64,000 nucleotides of DNA from Chryseobacterium sp. JV274 (GCF_903969135.1 NZ_LR824569.1:1240001-1304000); one strand, 5' to 3'; shown: positions 47,601-57,137, counted from the first letter of the stretch. The notes: generated by a model from the sequence alone, not told the origin. Numbers and translations are program-made.

Positions 47601-47633
47601 TTGGGTTGTTACATTGTCTAATTTGGTATTCAT
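44628..47633 (-). CDS. eCIS peripheral protein with PKD domain (paralogue 1)
   Basis: A 1,001-residue protein starting with the module 'QYRKFNDNQALTEGQLNEFI' and 'FEDQDRLSRTRLSGVGIVCGF' shared with the following gene. The helical middle includes 'CPDITSFPKHLMLGPV'. Near residues ~755-840 a PKD-like domain ('FTWNFDDGTPIQHNE') appears, and the last ~120 residues are Cys-containing and beta-rich. The start codon overlaps the Pvc12-like stop (TAATG), so translation is coupled to the baseplate genes and similar stoichiometry is plausible. The function is unknown; a baseplate-to-fibre adaptor is my best inference. Confidence 0.65.
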   Translation of the reverse strand: MNTKLDNVTTQYRKFNDNQALTEGQLNEFIDYFEDQDRLSRTRLSGVGIVCGFQSEYVELEISPSLAEKTFRPGDRDLEEIPFDTIAITQGAGVTTDGDLITLRKAGSKNSEVTIDFQAKNYRYYRNYIDVVGYEHFRIGGQQIPLLELFTTQEYTKLVNEGANAGDFKQVIDIRSSLNDKIVILYLESYSNDENPCQDADCDNNGAEQVSNLKVLLADSASVSELIAKGDAKDAIYKQHNTYEKLFDSLPNIQAKRVILDIEVKTALQLKTKFKESITAVADLSQGFDSIADTFNVSVNLGGQTLIDKLNSLLSMTTTGLEDYQYRYDLLKDLIDTYNEIKDLILHLNAECCPDITSFPKHLMLGPVGAKQELGQYTPLRHGFYNSPVTTNDDENYERVVMLANRFVQKINGFQTYIGRIKITPSNLNVRLGNKAIPYYYNVDQPLLAQWNFEKAKTDRAAYNLSYHTTNLAGEDFIQNPLNYNIDNNDFYRIEGHLGMPYKTALQNINDLKTQYGLAFDVIALVLDKGEKPGGEPPVREKTVSIDELRKQLVSISSDVSNRTFNSQNTLLNISKLDEQLRLLNQAEFSKEGSPEGITVVKQDPKKDDVVSELLSEFLERKSGLEHKGGVEPGGTIALVYYSEADNQVLADFSLPYLCCSKKDPAFLSLPSSKLCQKDAPIAMTIVPTDGQVKAFVNGTQVPAVTQSGGQSFFDPGLVNAIYFGQTITFTVDDDPVEAQMVVYAQPNVSVTTGTVSYDAPTMDENANNPDATVEFNVAGDFTGLTFTWNFDDGTPIQHNEAPANKKIHVYKLVAGQEKTFNPILTVTNTNGCSTVYKLAPLKLKGQSTIACLSGMRVVIQYRDDVDQGHVCNDATFNLKGNDIVIGGINPYPGFVGNIHLSNTGGNQDRGNHKPGTPALSRYNEITITQAEAKQMASQSLDGFVEFSLECALPPSNRPPTGCHQDVAYTEIFLANATIPIYKGYPNGNFLKINPCTGVTK

Positions 47634-50482
47634 TATTTTTCAATTTTTTTTGATAAGTTCGATTGTCCTAATATGATTTTTCCATCCAGAATGTCACTAT
47701 CACTGGCGTCGCAGTCCAACAGTCTTCCCGGTCTATAGATATTATTCAAATGGCTAAGAGCAGTCAATAAATTTGTAATGCTGTTTCCGAGATTCGCAAT
47801 ATTGTTTCTTGACTTATCTGAAAGGTATTTTTTAAAGGCTACTTCAAATTCAGCCAAATCATTCTGAGCAGTTTGTTTTTCACTCAAACGATCTCCCACC
47901 CAGCAAATTTTTGCTAAAACATGAGCCGGAATTTCCTGTCTGATCACTGTTTCTGCATAACGTCTGAAATCAGGATCCTGAAAACGATAGGCAAAGCCAG
48001 GAAGAACAACACTCACCCTGTAAGAATAAGGGTCAAAAACGTCTGTTTCGCAGTTTTCTTCGCAAGAAGACATAAAGGCTTCCGAATATTCTATCGGATC
48101 TGTTGCAGGATTTTCTTCTTCCAGGTCATACATGATTCTGAAAGTACCTCCGACAGACATGCAGCCAATACCGCCCATGAGTTTATAATCTTTAGTGGTT
48201 GGCTTTAATAATAAATGCTCAACAAGGAAAATACCCTCTTCTGTAAATTCATATTTGAAATAATTAATCGTCTCTTCAATTCCTTTTTTCAGGTCTTTCA
48301 ATTCTGAATAAGGATTGGTCTTTTTGTGAACAGCAATAACATTTTGTTGACCACTGTCATCCAGAATTTCAAAATAATAGTTCCCTCCCAATGAAACACG
48401 GATTTTTATATTTCCAATTAAACAGTAATCCTTTTCACAGTTTTTCAGTTTTTCTAATGTATCTGCAGGATTCTTCTCATCCAGTGTAGCTAATGCATTT
48501 TCAAGATCTTCCTGATCGATCTGAATGGTCTGATAAATGGCTTCATTCAGGTTTTTGATTGCAATATGCTCAGTCGTATAACTATTTACAGATGATAAGA
48601 TAATATTGTTACCAGCATCTTTTATTTTCCATGTATACGTTTTTTTACCGGCATTATCTATTGTTTCAATAATGGAAACCGGCGACTGCGATAAGTTTCT
48701 TTGGGTATAATCTTTAATTCCCAACAAACGGGCGATTCTTTTCTGAACACCGGAAATATTACTGGTATTCCAAAGATCTGAATCTCCGATTAAGGTGTAA
48801 TTATAACCTAACCCTCTGTCTTTACTTAATGATGAATATTCTTTTAAGAAATTTTCTTTATTACCTAAGACAATTTCATCGGTAGATTTCCCATACAGGG
48901 ATTTCATTAAGAAAGTATAGTCACTGAATGTTTCGGCAAAACGGGAGATCAAATGATCCAAAACTTCATTTTTACGTTCCACACTGTTATCCAACTCTTT
49001 ATACAATGAATCTGTAAGCTGATCATCATTTTCGGTATCGTATTCAGAAACCAGTTCATCAAACCCTTTAATATTCTTAAGAGCCTGTGTAAAAAAGGTT
49101 CTTTTTAGCTTACCATTGATGCTTAATACTTCTTTTACTTTTTCAAGATGTTTGAAATAGCCGGCAAGGATCTGATCAAAAAATAACAAATACCCTTTCA
49201 TCTGTTTGGCCAAAGCTTCTCTCTCCGGGGATTGATTCCCTATAATTCCTGATTCTCCTACTCCATAGGTATCCGGAAATTCATTCAGAATAGTAGCATA
49301 GTTTGCAATATCATATGAAGTTCCTTGCGGCAAAGCCAATTCTTTATTCTGTCTTGCATCCTCTCTGAGCACTTCTTCTTCCCTTTTAAGAGTTTCTAAG
49401 TATTCCTGAACTTTTTTGTCGTTGATATTTAACGGAAGAGATCCTTTACTGTAGCTGAATGAGCTCAGTTCACACAGTTCCGGTTTTCTGCCTTTTTCAA
49501 TACAGATCAGCCAGTCGTTATTTTGTTTGATCACACTGTCACAACCTGCAATAGAAACGTCATGAATTTCTTTAACCCCTTCAATCTTCATGATTTCACT
49601 GATGATATCGGAAAGACGAACTTCTGTTCTTAACTGGCTGTTTCTAAGCTCTTCAGTATCGATAAAACCGTTATCCAAAAGAGGTCCTTCAAAGATCTGA
49701 TCTGTAGTCAGGCCTTTGTCCAGCATTTGCTTCAATGAATAAAAATGAACCTCAGGAGAAAGATAATTATTGATCGTTCTGATTACTTTAGCATGCACCA
49801 GTTCCTCATCTGCTTTGTTGACAAGTCCTATACGGGCACATACTGCAACTTTCTGGATTTCAACTTCTTTAATCTCCGCCAGATCTTCGCAAAGCCCTCT
49901 GTTGGCATGGTAACTGTCTAATATTTTGATATTGACATTAGATTTTTCACATCCTATACCATCCGTATCAATCTCTTCAGCATAGTCTACATACAGATCA
50001 TACAATCCTTTTACGTTAAAACTTTGTGTAGTGTCTCCAATGGGTTTAAAGTCTAAATCTCCTGTTTTGCAATCAACGTATAATTTTTCATTTTTAGGGA
50101 CTAACCAACAGTTGCGGATCGGTCTTGTAAGACTTCCTGCCATGTTAATATCTATAAACAACTTTCTGTAGTCCAGCTCGTTTAAAGGTCTTGAAGGTAA
50201 AATTTCTGCAGCCTTTAAAAACTGGGTATGAATGTCATTTTTTACATCATCAGATGCTAAGATATCTTCCATATTCAGGTTCATCCTCATCCCAAGATCC
50301 GTTATGGCATAGCTTAAAACTTCCAACGTGGTGATCCCAGGATCATGCGAGTTATAATCGGTCCATAGTTTTCCTCCTAACTTCTCTATGTATTCAACCC
50401 CGGTTTTGCGTAGAAAATGAAAATCTGTCTGATCCCCGGTTTCTATATTTTTTGATATACTAATATGTTTATTTTCTGACAT
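47633..50482 (-). CDS. baseplate protein, Pvc12/Afp12-like
   Basis: A 949-residue protein. The N-terminus 'YIEKLGGKLWTDYNSHDPGI' followed by 'TTLEVLSYAITDLGMR' is the hallmark of the Pvc12-like baseplate wedge family of contractile injection systems. Further down, 'IPAHVLAKICWVG' near residue ~885 is also family-typical. Together with the Pvc11-like protein it builds the baseplate wedges around the spike, which trigger sheath contraction. It sits 24 bases after the Pvc11-like gene and overlaps the next gene by one base. Confidence 0.8.
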   Translation of the reverse strand: MSENKHISISKNIETGDQTDFHFLRKTGVEYIEKLGGKLWTDYNSHDPGITTLEVLSYAITDLGMRMNLNMEDILASDDVKNDIHTQFLKAAEILPSRPLNELDYRKLFIDINMAGSLTRPIRNCWLVPKNEKLYVDCKTGDLDFKPIGDTTQSFNVKGLYDLYVDYAEEIDTDGIGCEKSNVNIKILDSYHANRGLCEDLAEIKEVEIQKVAVCARIGLVNKADEELVHAKVIRTINNYLSPEVHFYSLKQMLDKGLTTDQIFEGPLLDNGFIDTEELRNSQLRTEVRLSDIISEIMKIEGVKEIHDVSIAGCDSVIKQNNDWLICIEKGRKPELCELSSFSYSKGSLPLNINDKKVQEYLETLKREEEVLREDARQNKELALPQGTSYDIANYATILNEFPDTYGVGESGIIGNQSPEREALAKQMKGYLLFFDQILAGYFKHLEKVKEVLSINGKLKRTFFTQALKNIKGFDELVSEYDTENDDQLTDSLYKELDNSVERKNEVLDHLISRFAETFSDYTFLMKSLYGKSTDEIVLGNKENFLKEYSSLSKDRGLGYNYTLIGDSDLWNTSNISGVQKRIARLLGIKDYTQRNLSQSPVSIIETIDNAGKKTYTWKIKDAGNNIILSSVNSYTTEHIAIKNLNEAIYQTIQIDQEDLENALATLDEKNPADTLEKLKNCEKDYCLIGNIKIRVSLGGNYYFEILDDSGQQNVIAVHKKTNPYSELKDLKKGIEETINYFKYEFTEEGIFLVEHLLLKPTTKDYKLMGGIGCMSVGGTFRIMYDLEEENPATDPIEYSEAFMSSCEENCETDVFDPYSYRVSVVLPGFAYRFQDPDFRRYAETVIRQEIPAHVLAKICWVGDRLSEKQTAQNDLAEFEVAFKKYLSDKSRNNIANLGNSITNLLTALSHLNNIYRPGRLLDCDASDSDILDGKIILGQSNLSKKIEK

Positions 50483-50506
50483 GATTATGTTTCTTCTTAT
50501 TTATTA

Positions 50507-53500
50507 TTAAATACATACCTGCTCTGTAATAGTGACATTGTGCTGTTTGGCAGATACCAGAATTGATTTTGGATCTACTTCGATTAAAGACTGCCTTTGC
50601 GGAACATTGTTCACCAATATTTTAATATCATCAATGTAGTCTACATAATACAGCTGCTCCAGATAGTTAACCAACTGATTAACATTCAACTCTACATTAA
50701 AATCAATATTTTCAGAGTCTGTAAAAGCCCAGGGCGATATGTATTTTTTAATATCTTCGTCCAGCTGTTTGGTGTAAAATGTTTCATCGTACTGCTCAAA
50801 GAACTTGACCTTTGTTTCTACTTTCGCTTCTTTGTAATTGGGATTGATCACCTGAGCTTTCACATGCATTGTATTTAATTCATTTACATAATTCTGAATC
50901 TTATTTAGCGAAGCTCGGCTTACTCTCGGCTGATAGACATCAAAAGCATTTTTATTTTTAATATTTGGAACCACCATCAGGGTTACATGGCCCGGAGCCA
51001 TATAGGATGTTTCGGAAGTATGATTTAAACATTTTACCTTAAAGACTTCCGGGAACTCCTGTAATACCAAATGTTCGTAATCCCATTGGGTAATAGCTCT
51101 GTGCTTATGTCTCAATCGTTCACTTACCCGTCTGTAAAACTCAGTATCGGTTTCTTTGTATTTACCGTCAAACGAGTTATAAGGTTGGCTAACCGATTTT
51201 ACCTGAGGAACTCTTGTGATAAGTTTAGCAATAGTTTTTGCTTCCAGTCCGTTATTAAGGTGAGACAGGTCATTGTCCTGATTCTGAAATGTCGCTAAAA
51301 CAGCCTGCGTATAGATTCCCTGAATTTTACATACTGCATCATAACTTCTTTGTGATTTGGCTCTGATCCAGACTAATCCGTCGGTAAATCTTGTGTGGCT
51401 TTTATCAACGTCCTTAGGCACTTTAAACTTGACAATCCCTGATTCCAGGAACTTTCTGGTCTCGTTCTGCAGCATATAATTCGACAAACTCATCCATGTA
51501 TTGTTTGAAAGGATATGCCATTCTATAAATTCTTTTTCCAGGAAGGTCTCCACCAAAGGATTTTCACTTCCTTCCAGCATTTGGATCAATAGTGAAACTG
51601 TCGTCTGAGGCATTGCTTCCAAACCGATGTATAATTCGCCTCCATTTTGATGTACAGGTACAATGCTGTTGGTTTCGACTTCTTTTTCATACTGTCCGAA
51701 TACATCCTCATGATACAGCTGTACTTCTTTATTTTTTGAAGCTTCTCCGGCAGATTTTCTTTCTAAGTACGAATATGCATTTTCTTTTGCGCTGTAATTC
51801 AGCTCTATATCTTCAGCAAAAGGAATATACGGTTCGTTGGGAATAAGTTTTTTTAAACTCGGATTACTTGATAATGCCAATGTATACAGTTTAGGATATA
51901 CATCCTGTAATGATGACTGATTAAGTGTCAACCTGATCGTCTCACTTGTCCCGGCCTCATTGCTTGTATTATTTACAGAAAATTGGACTTTATAAGCGTC
52001 TCTTACTTTACTGAATACATCAATATCATTGGCTTTTTCATACCAGATTTCCTTATCCAGCAAGGCGACATCTGCTTTAAAGTAACCATCAGAACCTACA
52101 ATTGAGGAGTTTTTTAAAGATTCAAAATCGTTTAAACTGATGTTTTGATTAGGCTGAATGACGTATCCGCTATATAAATCTTTTATAGAATCCGGAGCAT
52201 TTTTCCAGTTGATCGTAATGTCCGCGTTCTGCCATTTTTTGGAAAACATTTCAGGACATTTGATATAAAAATTAGATCCTTTAACAGGTTGTGCGGTAAA
52301 AGGATAATAAGGCTTTTCTGAATTTAATGTTCCGTTGTCATTTTCTATCTGAATTGATTTTACGCCTTTTACATCAACTGCTATTTCAATATTTTTTATT
52401 AATTTTTCTGAAAGAGCTTCGTACATATCGTAATATTTTTCTCCTTCAATCATCAATCTTATAACAGGAAAGCTGGTTTGAAATGTTTCTGCCAGCACTT
52501 CTTTATTATATTTTACAACTGCCGGGAAATCTTTAGATAATGTAAAAGAAAGTTCTAATCTTGCTTCTTCGTTTTTAATACATTTTAAAACAACACCTGA
52601 TAACCATTCTTTTTCCCCGCTGCAAAGCACTTTGATATTATTTTCAATATCTGTTTTTGAAAGATTTTGTAATTTCTGGGTTGAATTTTTATTAAAATCG
52701 ATCTTAAGAGTGACCGTACGTTCCCCTTCTTTTAAATCTAATAATGAAGAGGCTATTGAAAAACCCAGTTTAGCTTTTGGAAGTTCTTTATAAATAGATT
52801 TATTTGAAACGGTTTCATCAGAATTATATCCAAACGGCCACCAGTAGTTGCTGTCTTCCGGTAATTTATCTCCCATACCATCAGCAGAGTTGGCTACCGG
52901 AGCCATTTTCAGTTCTCTTTTTTCAACATCATTTAAGAAACTTTTAATCTCTACTACTTTTGCCTGATTGGCAATAAGTTCATCACCTGTAGTGTAGATT
53001 CGTTTTTTTCCATCAGCGTCTTTACCTCCATCCAGCAATGTACCGGCTGGAATTTTTTCCTGAATCGCTTTTTTGGCGAGTTCAAAAATCACATAGACCT
53101 TGTCTGATTTGGCGTCGTTTTTCTTAATTTGAAGAATTTCGTTATAATAGAAATCCAGGTGCCTTTTAGTCAGATTATTGAAGGCATTTTTTGAGAAATC
53201 TAATAATTTTAAAAAGCAGACAAATAATGTCAGGTGAGGGGTCAGGCTGCTATCCTGTTCAAACTGGGACATAAGATCTGTAACCTGTTTTTTCATACTT
53301 TTATACTCAACGCTCTCTCTGCGTGGGATCGCATTGGCATCATCACCCAGGAAGAAGTTTCCCCAGTTTCCTTTTGGTGTTGTATTATTACCTTTGTCAA
53401 AATAGTTTACACGTTGAGCAAAATTGTTGGCGAATAATAGCCAGTCAAACAAATCGAAATCGTGTAACTCAAGATTCCCAGGATCTAATTCTGCTAAAAA

Positions 53501-53557
53501 GCGCTGCATTTGTGATTTTCCTTCACGATAATGTGAAAATGTATCTGTTTTTTTCAT
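50507..53557 (-). CDS. baseplate J/gp6-like protein, Pvc11/Afp11-like
   Basis: A 1,016-residue baseplate wedge protein. The C-terminal third carries the baseplate-J-like core ('TDTEFYRRVSERLRHKHRAI', 'WDYEHLVLQEFPEVFKVKC', 'YMAPGHVTLMVVPN'). The long N-terminal part is the extension typical of eCIS Pvc11. In family structures this protein forms the iris that holds gp25 and the sheath base. It is followed at 24 bases by the Pvc12-like gene. Confidence 0.8.
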   Translation of the reverse strand: MKKTDTFSHYREGKSQMQRFLAELDPGNLELHDFDLFDWLLFANNFAQRVNYFDKGNNTTPKGNWGNFFLGDDANAIPRRESVEYKSMKKQVTDLMSQFEQDSSLTPHLTLFVCFLKLLDFSKNAFNNLTKRHLDFYYNEILQIKKNDAKSDKVYVIFELAKKAIQEKIPAGTLLDGGKDADGKKRIYTTGDELIANQAKVVEIKSFLNDVEKRELKMAPVANSADGMGDKLPEDSNYWWPFGYNSDETVSNKSIYKELPKAKLGFSIASSLLDLKEGERTVTLKIDFNKNSTQKLQNLSKTDIENNIKVLCSGEKEWLSGVVLKCIKNEEARLELSFTLSKDFPAVVKYNKEVLAETFQTSFPVIRLMIEGEKYYDMYEALSEKLIKNIEIAVDVKGVKSIQIENDNGTLNSEKPYYPFTAQPVKGSNFYIKCPEMFSKKWQNADITINWKNAPDSIKDLYSGYVIQPNQNISLNDFESLKNSSIVGSDGYFKADVALLDKEIWYEKANDIDVFSKVRDAYKVQFSVNNTSNEAGTSETIRLTLNQSSLQDVYPKLYTLALSSNPSLKKLIPNEPYIPFAEDIELNYSAKENAYSYLERKSAGEASKNKEVQLYHEDVFGQYEKEVETNSIVPVHQNGGELYIGLEAMPQTTVSLLIQMLEGSENPLVETFLEKEFIEWHILSNNTWMSLSNYMLQNETRKFLESGIVKFKVPKDVDKSHTRFTDGLVWIRAKSQRSYDAVCKIQGIYTQAVLATFQNQDNDLSHLNNGLEAKTIAKLITRVPQVKSVSQPYNSFDGKYKETDTEFYRRVSERLRHKHRAITQWDYEHLVLQEFPEVFKVKCLNHTSETSYMAPGHVTLMVVPNIKNKNAFDVYQPRVSRASLNKIQNYVNELNTMHVKAQVINPNYKEAKVETKVKFFEQYDETFYTKQLDEDIKKYISPWAFTDSENIDFNVELNVNQLVNYLEQLYYVDYIDDIKILVNNVPQRQSLIEVDPKSILVSAKQHNVTITEQVCI

Positions 53558-53646
53558 TTGTTTATATTTATCTTTCTATGGTCAGATGCAATACTTATTG
53601 TAGTGTTTGGTAGTATTCAAAATGGCTACAGACATCCCGTAATTCA

Positions 53647-54057
53647 TTATATTTCGGTAGCTTCTCCTTTGTAAAAAGGGAAAACCATATTGCTTCTTGT
53701 ATTAGTATTTCTTACTTCGTAGTCAACCTGTATCAAAACTTCTCCCTGAAGCTCTTCCTGAGCATCTATTTCAATACTTAGAATGTTTATTCTGGGTTCA
53801 TGATATAAAATAGCACGCTCAACGATTCCTTTCATTTGGGTAATCAGCGTTAAGTCCAGCGGTTTAAAGAGCATTTCCTGCAAGTCACACCCGTAGTTTG
53901 GGAACATTACACGTTCACCTGGGCGTGTTGACAATAAAATCTTAAGGCTGTTATTGATGTCTTCTACATCTGTGGTCATGGCCAGTTTTCCTTCAGTTTC
54001 GTTAAACTCAGGCGGAAAACTCCAGCCTGTTCCTAAAAAATCTGTATTTATTTTCAT
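53647..54057 (-). CDS. gp25-like baseplate wedge, Pvc9/Afp9-like
   Basis: A 136-residue GPW/gp25-family protein. The conserved core 'DINNSLKILLSTRPGERVMF' followed by 'PNYGCDLQEMLFKPLD' is complete. The protein links baseplate to the first sheath ring and nucleates sheath assembly in related systems. The T4 gp25 'lysozyme' label is historical and no catalytic role is implied. It is encoded after PAAR, so the usual 9-10 order is swapped. Confidence 0.88.
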   Translation of the reverse strand: MKINTDFLGTGWSFPPEFNETEGKLAMTTDVEDINNSLKILLSTRPGERVMFPNYGCDLQEMLFKPLDLTLITQMKGIVERAILYHEPRINILSIEIDAQEELQGEVLIQVDYEVRNTNTRSNMVFPFYKGEATEI

Positions 54058-54213
54058 ACGTTATTTGTTATATTTAATGTTCACATCTTGCATCTGTAGC
54101 ATAGAGTTTTTTGGTTATTCTAACCGTTTTGTTATTGATGTTTTACATTTTTATTTTAGTTCAGATGTTATTTCTAAGAGAGCTTATGATTGTATTAAAA
54201 GCTGCCCTCCATA

Positions 54214-54504
54214 TTATCCGCCTATTAAAACAGTAGCATCACCCGCGGTTATTACCCCTCCATGAGCGGTAGAATCTCCCATTCTTGCGGCAGGTTTCCC
54301 GCCTATTAAAACACTTGAAGATCCTGAAGCAATGGTGTCCGGTGGCCCGGTACATAATGCTTTGTCTCCTTGTCTTGCTGCGGGCATTCCGCCGATAAGC
54401 ACTGTGGGTTCTCCTGCCGGAATTATAGGACCTCCTACATGGGGAACAGTTCCCGTTACCATAGGGCAGGTATGCATATCTGTAATTCTTGCTGCCGGTT
54501 TCAT
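54214..54504 (-). CDS. PAAR-repeat spike tip, Pvc10/Afp10-like
   Basis: A 96-residue protein of PAAR motifs ('KPAARITDMHTCPM', 'GGMPAARQGDKALCTG', 'GGKPAARMGDSTAHGG') with the His/Cys residues that hold the metal at the cone tip. It caps the VgrG-like spike, sharpening it for membrane puncture, and may carry effectors. The start is 5 bases past the spike gene's stop. No C-terminal effector extension is present. Confidence 0.93.
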   Translation of the reverse strand: MKPAARITDMHTCPMVTGTVPHVGGPIIPAGEPTVLIGGMPAARQGDKALCTGPPDTIASGSSSVLIGGKPAARMGDSTAHGGVITAGDATVLIGG

Positions 54505-54509
54505 GATTA

Positions 54510-56255
54510 TTAATTAATTTTAACTTGAGATCCTTTTACTACTGTTACTGCTCCTGATTTAAGCTCTGAACCGGAACTTCCTTCTGCTTTGAATTGAGCA
54601 CTTGCTTTTACATTGATATTGGTTCCTTCCATATTAATGTCGCCTTTTGCTTTGATCTTAATGTCTTTTCCGCTTTCCATACTGATACCGTCTTTATTAA
54701 GGGTAAGAGTATTAGAATGCTCATCTTTTATTGTAATGACATCGGCATCTTCATCTACAATCACTTTTTTACCTTTTGGGGTTTCCAGTGTGTACGAAAT
54801 TTTGTCGTCATTAAAGATCATTTTCATTTCGCTTCGGGTAACAAATCCTTTTTCATGGTTATCATCAGAGGCTACAATGGGAGCTGGTTTTGCACTGCTG
54901 TTTAGCATTCCGAGTACCACGGCATCATTGGGATCATCATTAATAAATCCGATGATGACTTCGTCTCCGATTTCCGGTCTGAAGAATGATCCTCTGTTTT
55001 CTCCGGCATCAAGAGTAGCAATACGTGCCCAAATTCCTTCTTCTTCGTTATTGATGATGGGGATCTGCACTAAAATTCTGTCTTCTCCGTCCGGATCTGA
55101 TTCCAATTGAGACACTACTCCTACATGTAATCCGCTTATGGCAGGGATAATTCCTGAACCCGGCATTTCACTTACATCATAGGTTTCTGAAAACCATGTT
55201 GGAGAAAGTCCGAATTGAGCATCCACCAGCCAATTTCCTTCAGCGATTTCATGGCGGACACCGGTTACGTATATTTTCCCGTTGAAACGGTTCCCTACTC
55301 CCTGTAGTGTTAATGAAGCTCCTGGTATCACAGATGGGATTCCCTGGAGTTTTACTCTTCCTCTTGTTTTGGCTAATTGCTGGAAAGTTGCTTTGGCATC
55401 ACCCCATTCCTGCAGTTCTCCCTGAGTAAGATTTCCACCATGCTTAAGCTGCAGGTCTTCAATTCCGAAAACATCTGCCAAATCACCTGATGAAAGATTT
55501 CCGTTGAGATTAATCGCCGGATCCTGAGCTTCAACTTCTGTAAGTTCCTGATCAGTATAGCTCCATGTTTTGGCTGTAATTTTACTGAATTGGTCTCTGG
55601 CATCAATTTCTCCATCAAATTCATGTATGGATGATCCGTAAACCACCGTTTCTACGGCTTCAGCACTAAAATCAGGCTTAGCAATTTTGATGGTTCCATC
55701 TTCAACGAAACAAAGTTTACCGTTTGCCTGCGCTCTGGTAAGCATGAAATCCCAATCGGAAGCCTGGTACTGAACCAATTCCTTATGTGAATTTGAAGTA
55801 GCTTCAACATCGGCAGTAAGCCCGTTATTACTAATGAGTTCTTCCATGACATCACTGTCTGTGCTTTCGTAGAAGTACTTGCTTTTTCTTCCTAAGGTCA
55901 TTTTTACGGCCTTATCTCTGCATTCTACAATCAGGTAAGAAGAACCGTTTCTGATTTTTATGTTGTGTTTTACAACAACTCCTTTAAAAATGGTTTCTTC
56001 TTCAGAATGGTATCCAGCGGTAATCTCAATTTCTTTTCCGGGAATCAACAGCTCTTCATTACTGAGCTTGAAATCCTGCTCCGGTACACTTCCGTCTAAA
56101 ATAACAATGCGGGCATAAGGAATTCTGTTGACTTCTTTTTCCACGACAATGCTTTTCACCCCGTACTTCCCCGGCAGTTCTGTGCCTCCAGACATGACCT
56201 TATGGGTGACTAAATCTGGATTTTTTGCTGTTTGTATGTATCCGCTATTATTCAT
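54510..56255 (-). CDS. VgrG-like spike (gp27-gp5 type), Pvc8/Afp8-like
   Basis: A 581-residue protein. The N-terminal ~370 residues are the gp27-like hub ('GKEIEITAGYHSEEETIFKG', 'SDWDFMLTRAQANGKLCFV'). Residues ~375-450 are a gp5 OB/Phage_base_V domain ('VGVVSQLESDPDGEDRILVQ', 'RGSFFRPEIGDEVIIGFIND'). The end is a beta-helix of short repeats ('TLTLNKDGISMESGKDIKIK') that forms the needle. It trimerises under the tube and carries PAAR. No lysozyme insert or extra effector domain is present. Confidence 0.9.
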   Translation of the reverse strand: MNNSGYIQTAKNPDLVTHKVMSGGTELPGKYGVKSIVVEKEVNRIPYARIVILDGSVPEQDFKLSNEELLIPGKEIEITAGYHSEEETIFKGVVVKHNIKIRNGSSYLIVECRDKAVKMTLGRKSKYFYESTDSDVMEELISNNGLTADVEATSNSHKELVQYQASDWDFMLTRAQANGKLCFVEDGTIKIAKPDFSAEAVETVVYGSSIHEFDGEIDARDQFSKITAKTWSYTDQELTEVEAQDPAINLNGNLSSGDLADVFGIEDLQLKHGGNLTQGELQEWGDAKATFQQLAKTRGRVKLQGIPSVIPGASLTLQGVGNRFNGKIYVTGVRHEIAEGNWLVDAQFGLSPTWFSETYDVSEMPGSGIIPAISGLHVGVVSQLESDPDGEDRILVQIPIINNEEEGIWARIATLDAGENRGSFFRPEIGDEVIIGFINDDPNDAVVLGMLNSSAKPAPIVASDDNHEKGFVTRSEMKMIFNDDKISYTLETPKGKKVIVDEDADVITIKDEHSNTLTLNKDGISMESGKDIKIKAKGDINMEGTNINVKASAQFKAEGSSGSELKSGAVTVVKGSQVKIN

Positions 56256-56256
56256 A

Positions 56257-56976
56257 TCATGAAACTTTTTCTAATGGCGGAAAGAATAATTCCTGCCCTG
56301 GTTTTAGCTGTCTGAAATTGACAAGATTGTTTACTTTAGCGACCTCCAGATAATATTTGGAATCTCCGTAAATTCTTTCAGTCATTAATGGCAGTGTATC
56401 GCCAGCTTGTACTGTTCTTTTGTGGGTAAGATCCGGAGATTGTTTATCTTCAATTTTACCGGCAAGTTTAGGACTTGTTGATTCACTGAATGTTGCCTTT
56501 CCTATAGCTCTCAGAGGCTGGCCTTCGTTATCAAATAATTTATATTCTATCGTTAATTCAGAAAGCACTCCTTTAAATTCAAAACTTCCCCAATTAAGGA
56601 TAACATTATAAGGTTTATGGATAGAACCTTCCAGCTCGCTTGTTGCCTTATAAAAATCTTCAATCTGTTTTGTTACAGCTGTTTTTGCAAACGATTTCCC
56701 TTTAATTTTATTGATCAGTTTAAGCCCTGAATTCGCTTCTGTAACTCCTGTCCCATCAAATAGAAATTCTAATTGTAAATCAGGTGATGCTGATGAGGTG
56801 TATCCTAAATTAGGTTTAGAATTACCATCTGCCTGATCTTTATTATATTTCGTTTTATAGGTCATAGAAAAACCTGTCGGATTGATAAAAGCTTTAAAAG
56901 CACCGCTCTGAACTCTTTTTTCATAATCAGAGTTTTCGTATGTTCCGATTGTCAGTTTTTGAATTGCTCCTCTCAT
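56257..56976 (-). CDS. LysM-containing baseplate protein, Pvc7/Afp7-like (gp53)
   Basis: A 239-residue protein. The N-terminal ~180 residues contain 'FKAFINPTGFSMTYKTKYNK' and 'KPYNVILNWGSFEFKGVLSE', typical of the CIS LysM family. Residues ~185-235 are a LysM domain ('HKRTVQAGDTLPLMTERIYG', 'LKPGQELFFPP'). In contractile systems this protein glues spike/hub to wedge, and LysM does not necessarily bind peptidoglycan. Its ATG overlaps the stop of the 53-residue gene by one base and its stop is 1 base before the spike gene. Confidence 0.85.
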   Translation of the reverse strand: MRGAIQKLTIGTYENSDYEKRVQSGAFKAFINPTGFSMTYKTKYNKDQADGNSKPNLGYTSSASPDLQLEFLFDGTGVTEANSGLKLINKIKGKSFAKTAVTKQIEDFYKATSELEGSIHKPYNVILNWGSFEFKGVLSELTIEYKLFDNEGQPLRAIGKATFSESTSPKLAGKIEDKQSPDLTHKRTVQAGDTLPLMTERIYGDSKYYLEVAKVNNLVNFRQLKPGQELFFPPLEKVS

Positions 56977-57137
56977 TATCTTTCTTTTTTACGGTTTTCT
57001 ATCTTTGCTGCCTGTTCTACACTTTCGCTGATTGCGCGCATGAGCTGTGCTTCATCTACCGATGTGCCAGTCGTCGTTGCTTCTGCTTTTTCGTCCACAT
57101 TTATTTTAATGTGAAGCTCTTTTATTTCTATTGGCAT
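56976..57137 (-). CDS. small Pvc6/DUF5908-like protein
   Basis: A 53-residue frame from ATG 57137 to a TAA that overlaps the LysM gene start (TAATG). The sequence starts 'MPIEIKELHIKINVDEKAEA' and ends in a charged helix ('QAAKIENRKKER'). DUF5908 proteins with the same 'MPIEIKELVIk..V' start and the same position between tube and LysM genes are a constant minor part of eCIS loci. The exact role is unknown. Confidence 0.85.
   Translation of the reverse strand: MPIEIKELHIKINVDEKAEATTTGTSVDEAQLMRAISESVEQAAKIENRKKER

Noticed and set aside
54071..54213. Extra small gene between PAAR and gp25-like genes
   Set aside because: The gap is short and no frame with protein-like composition could be supported.
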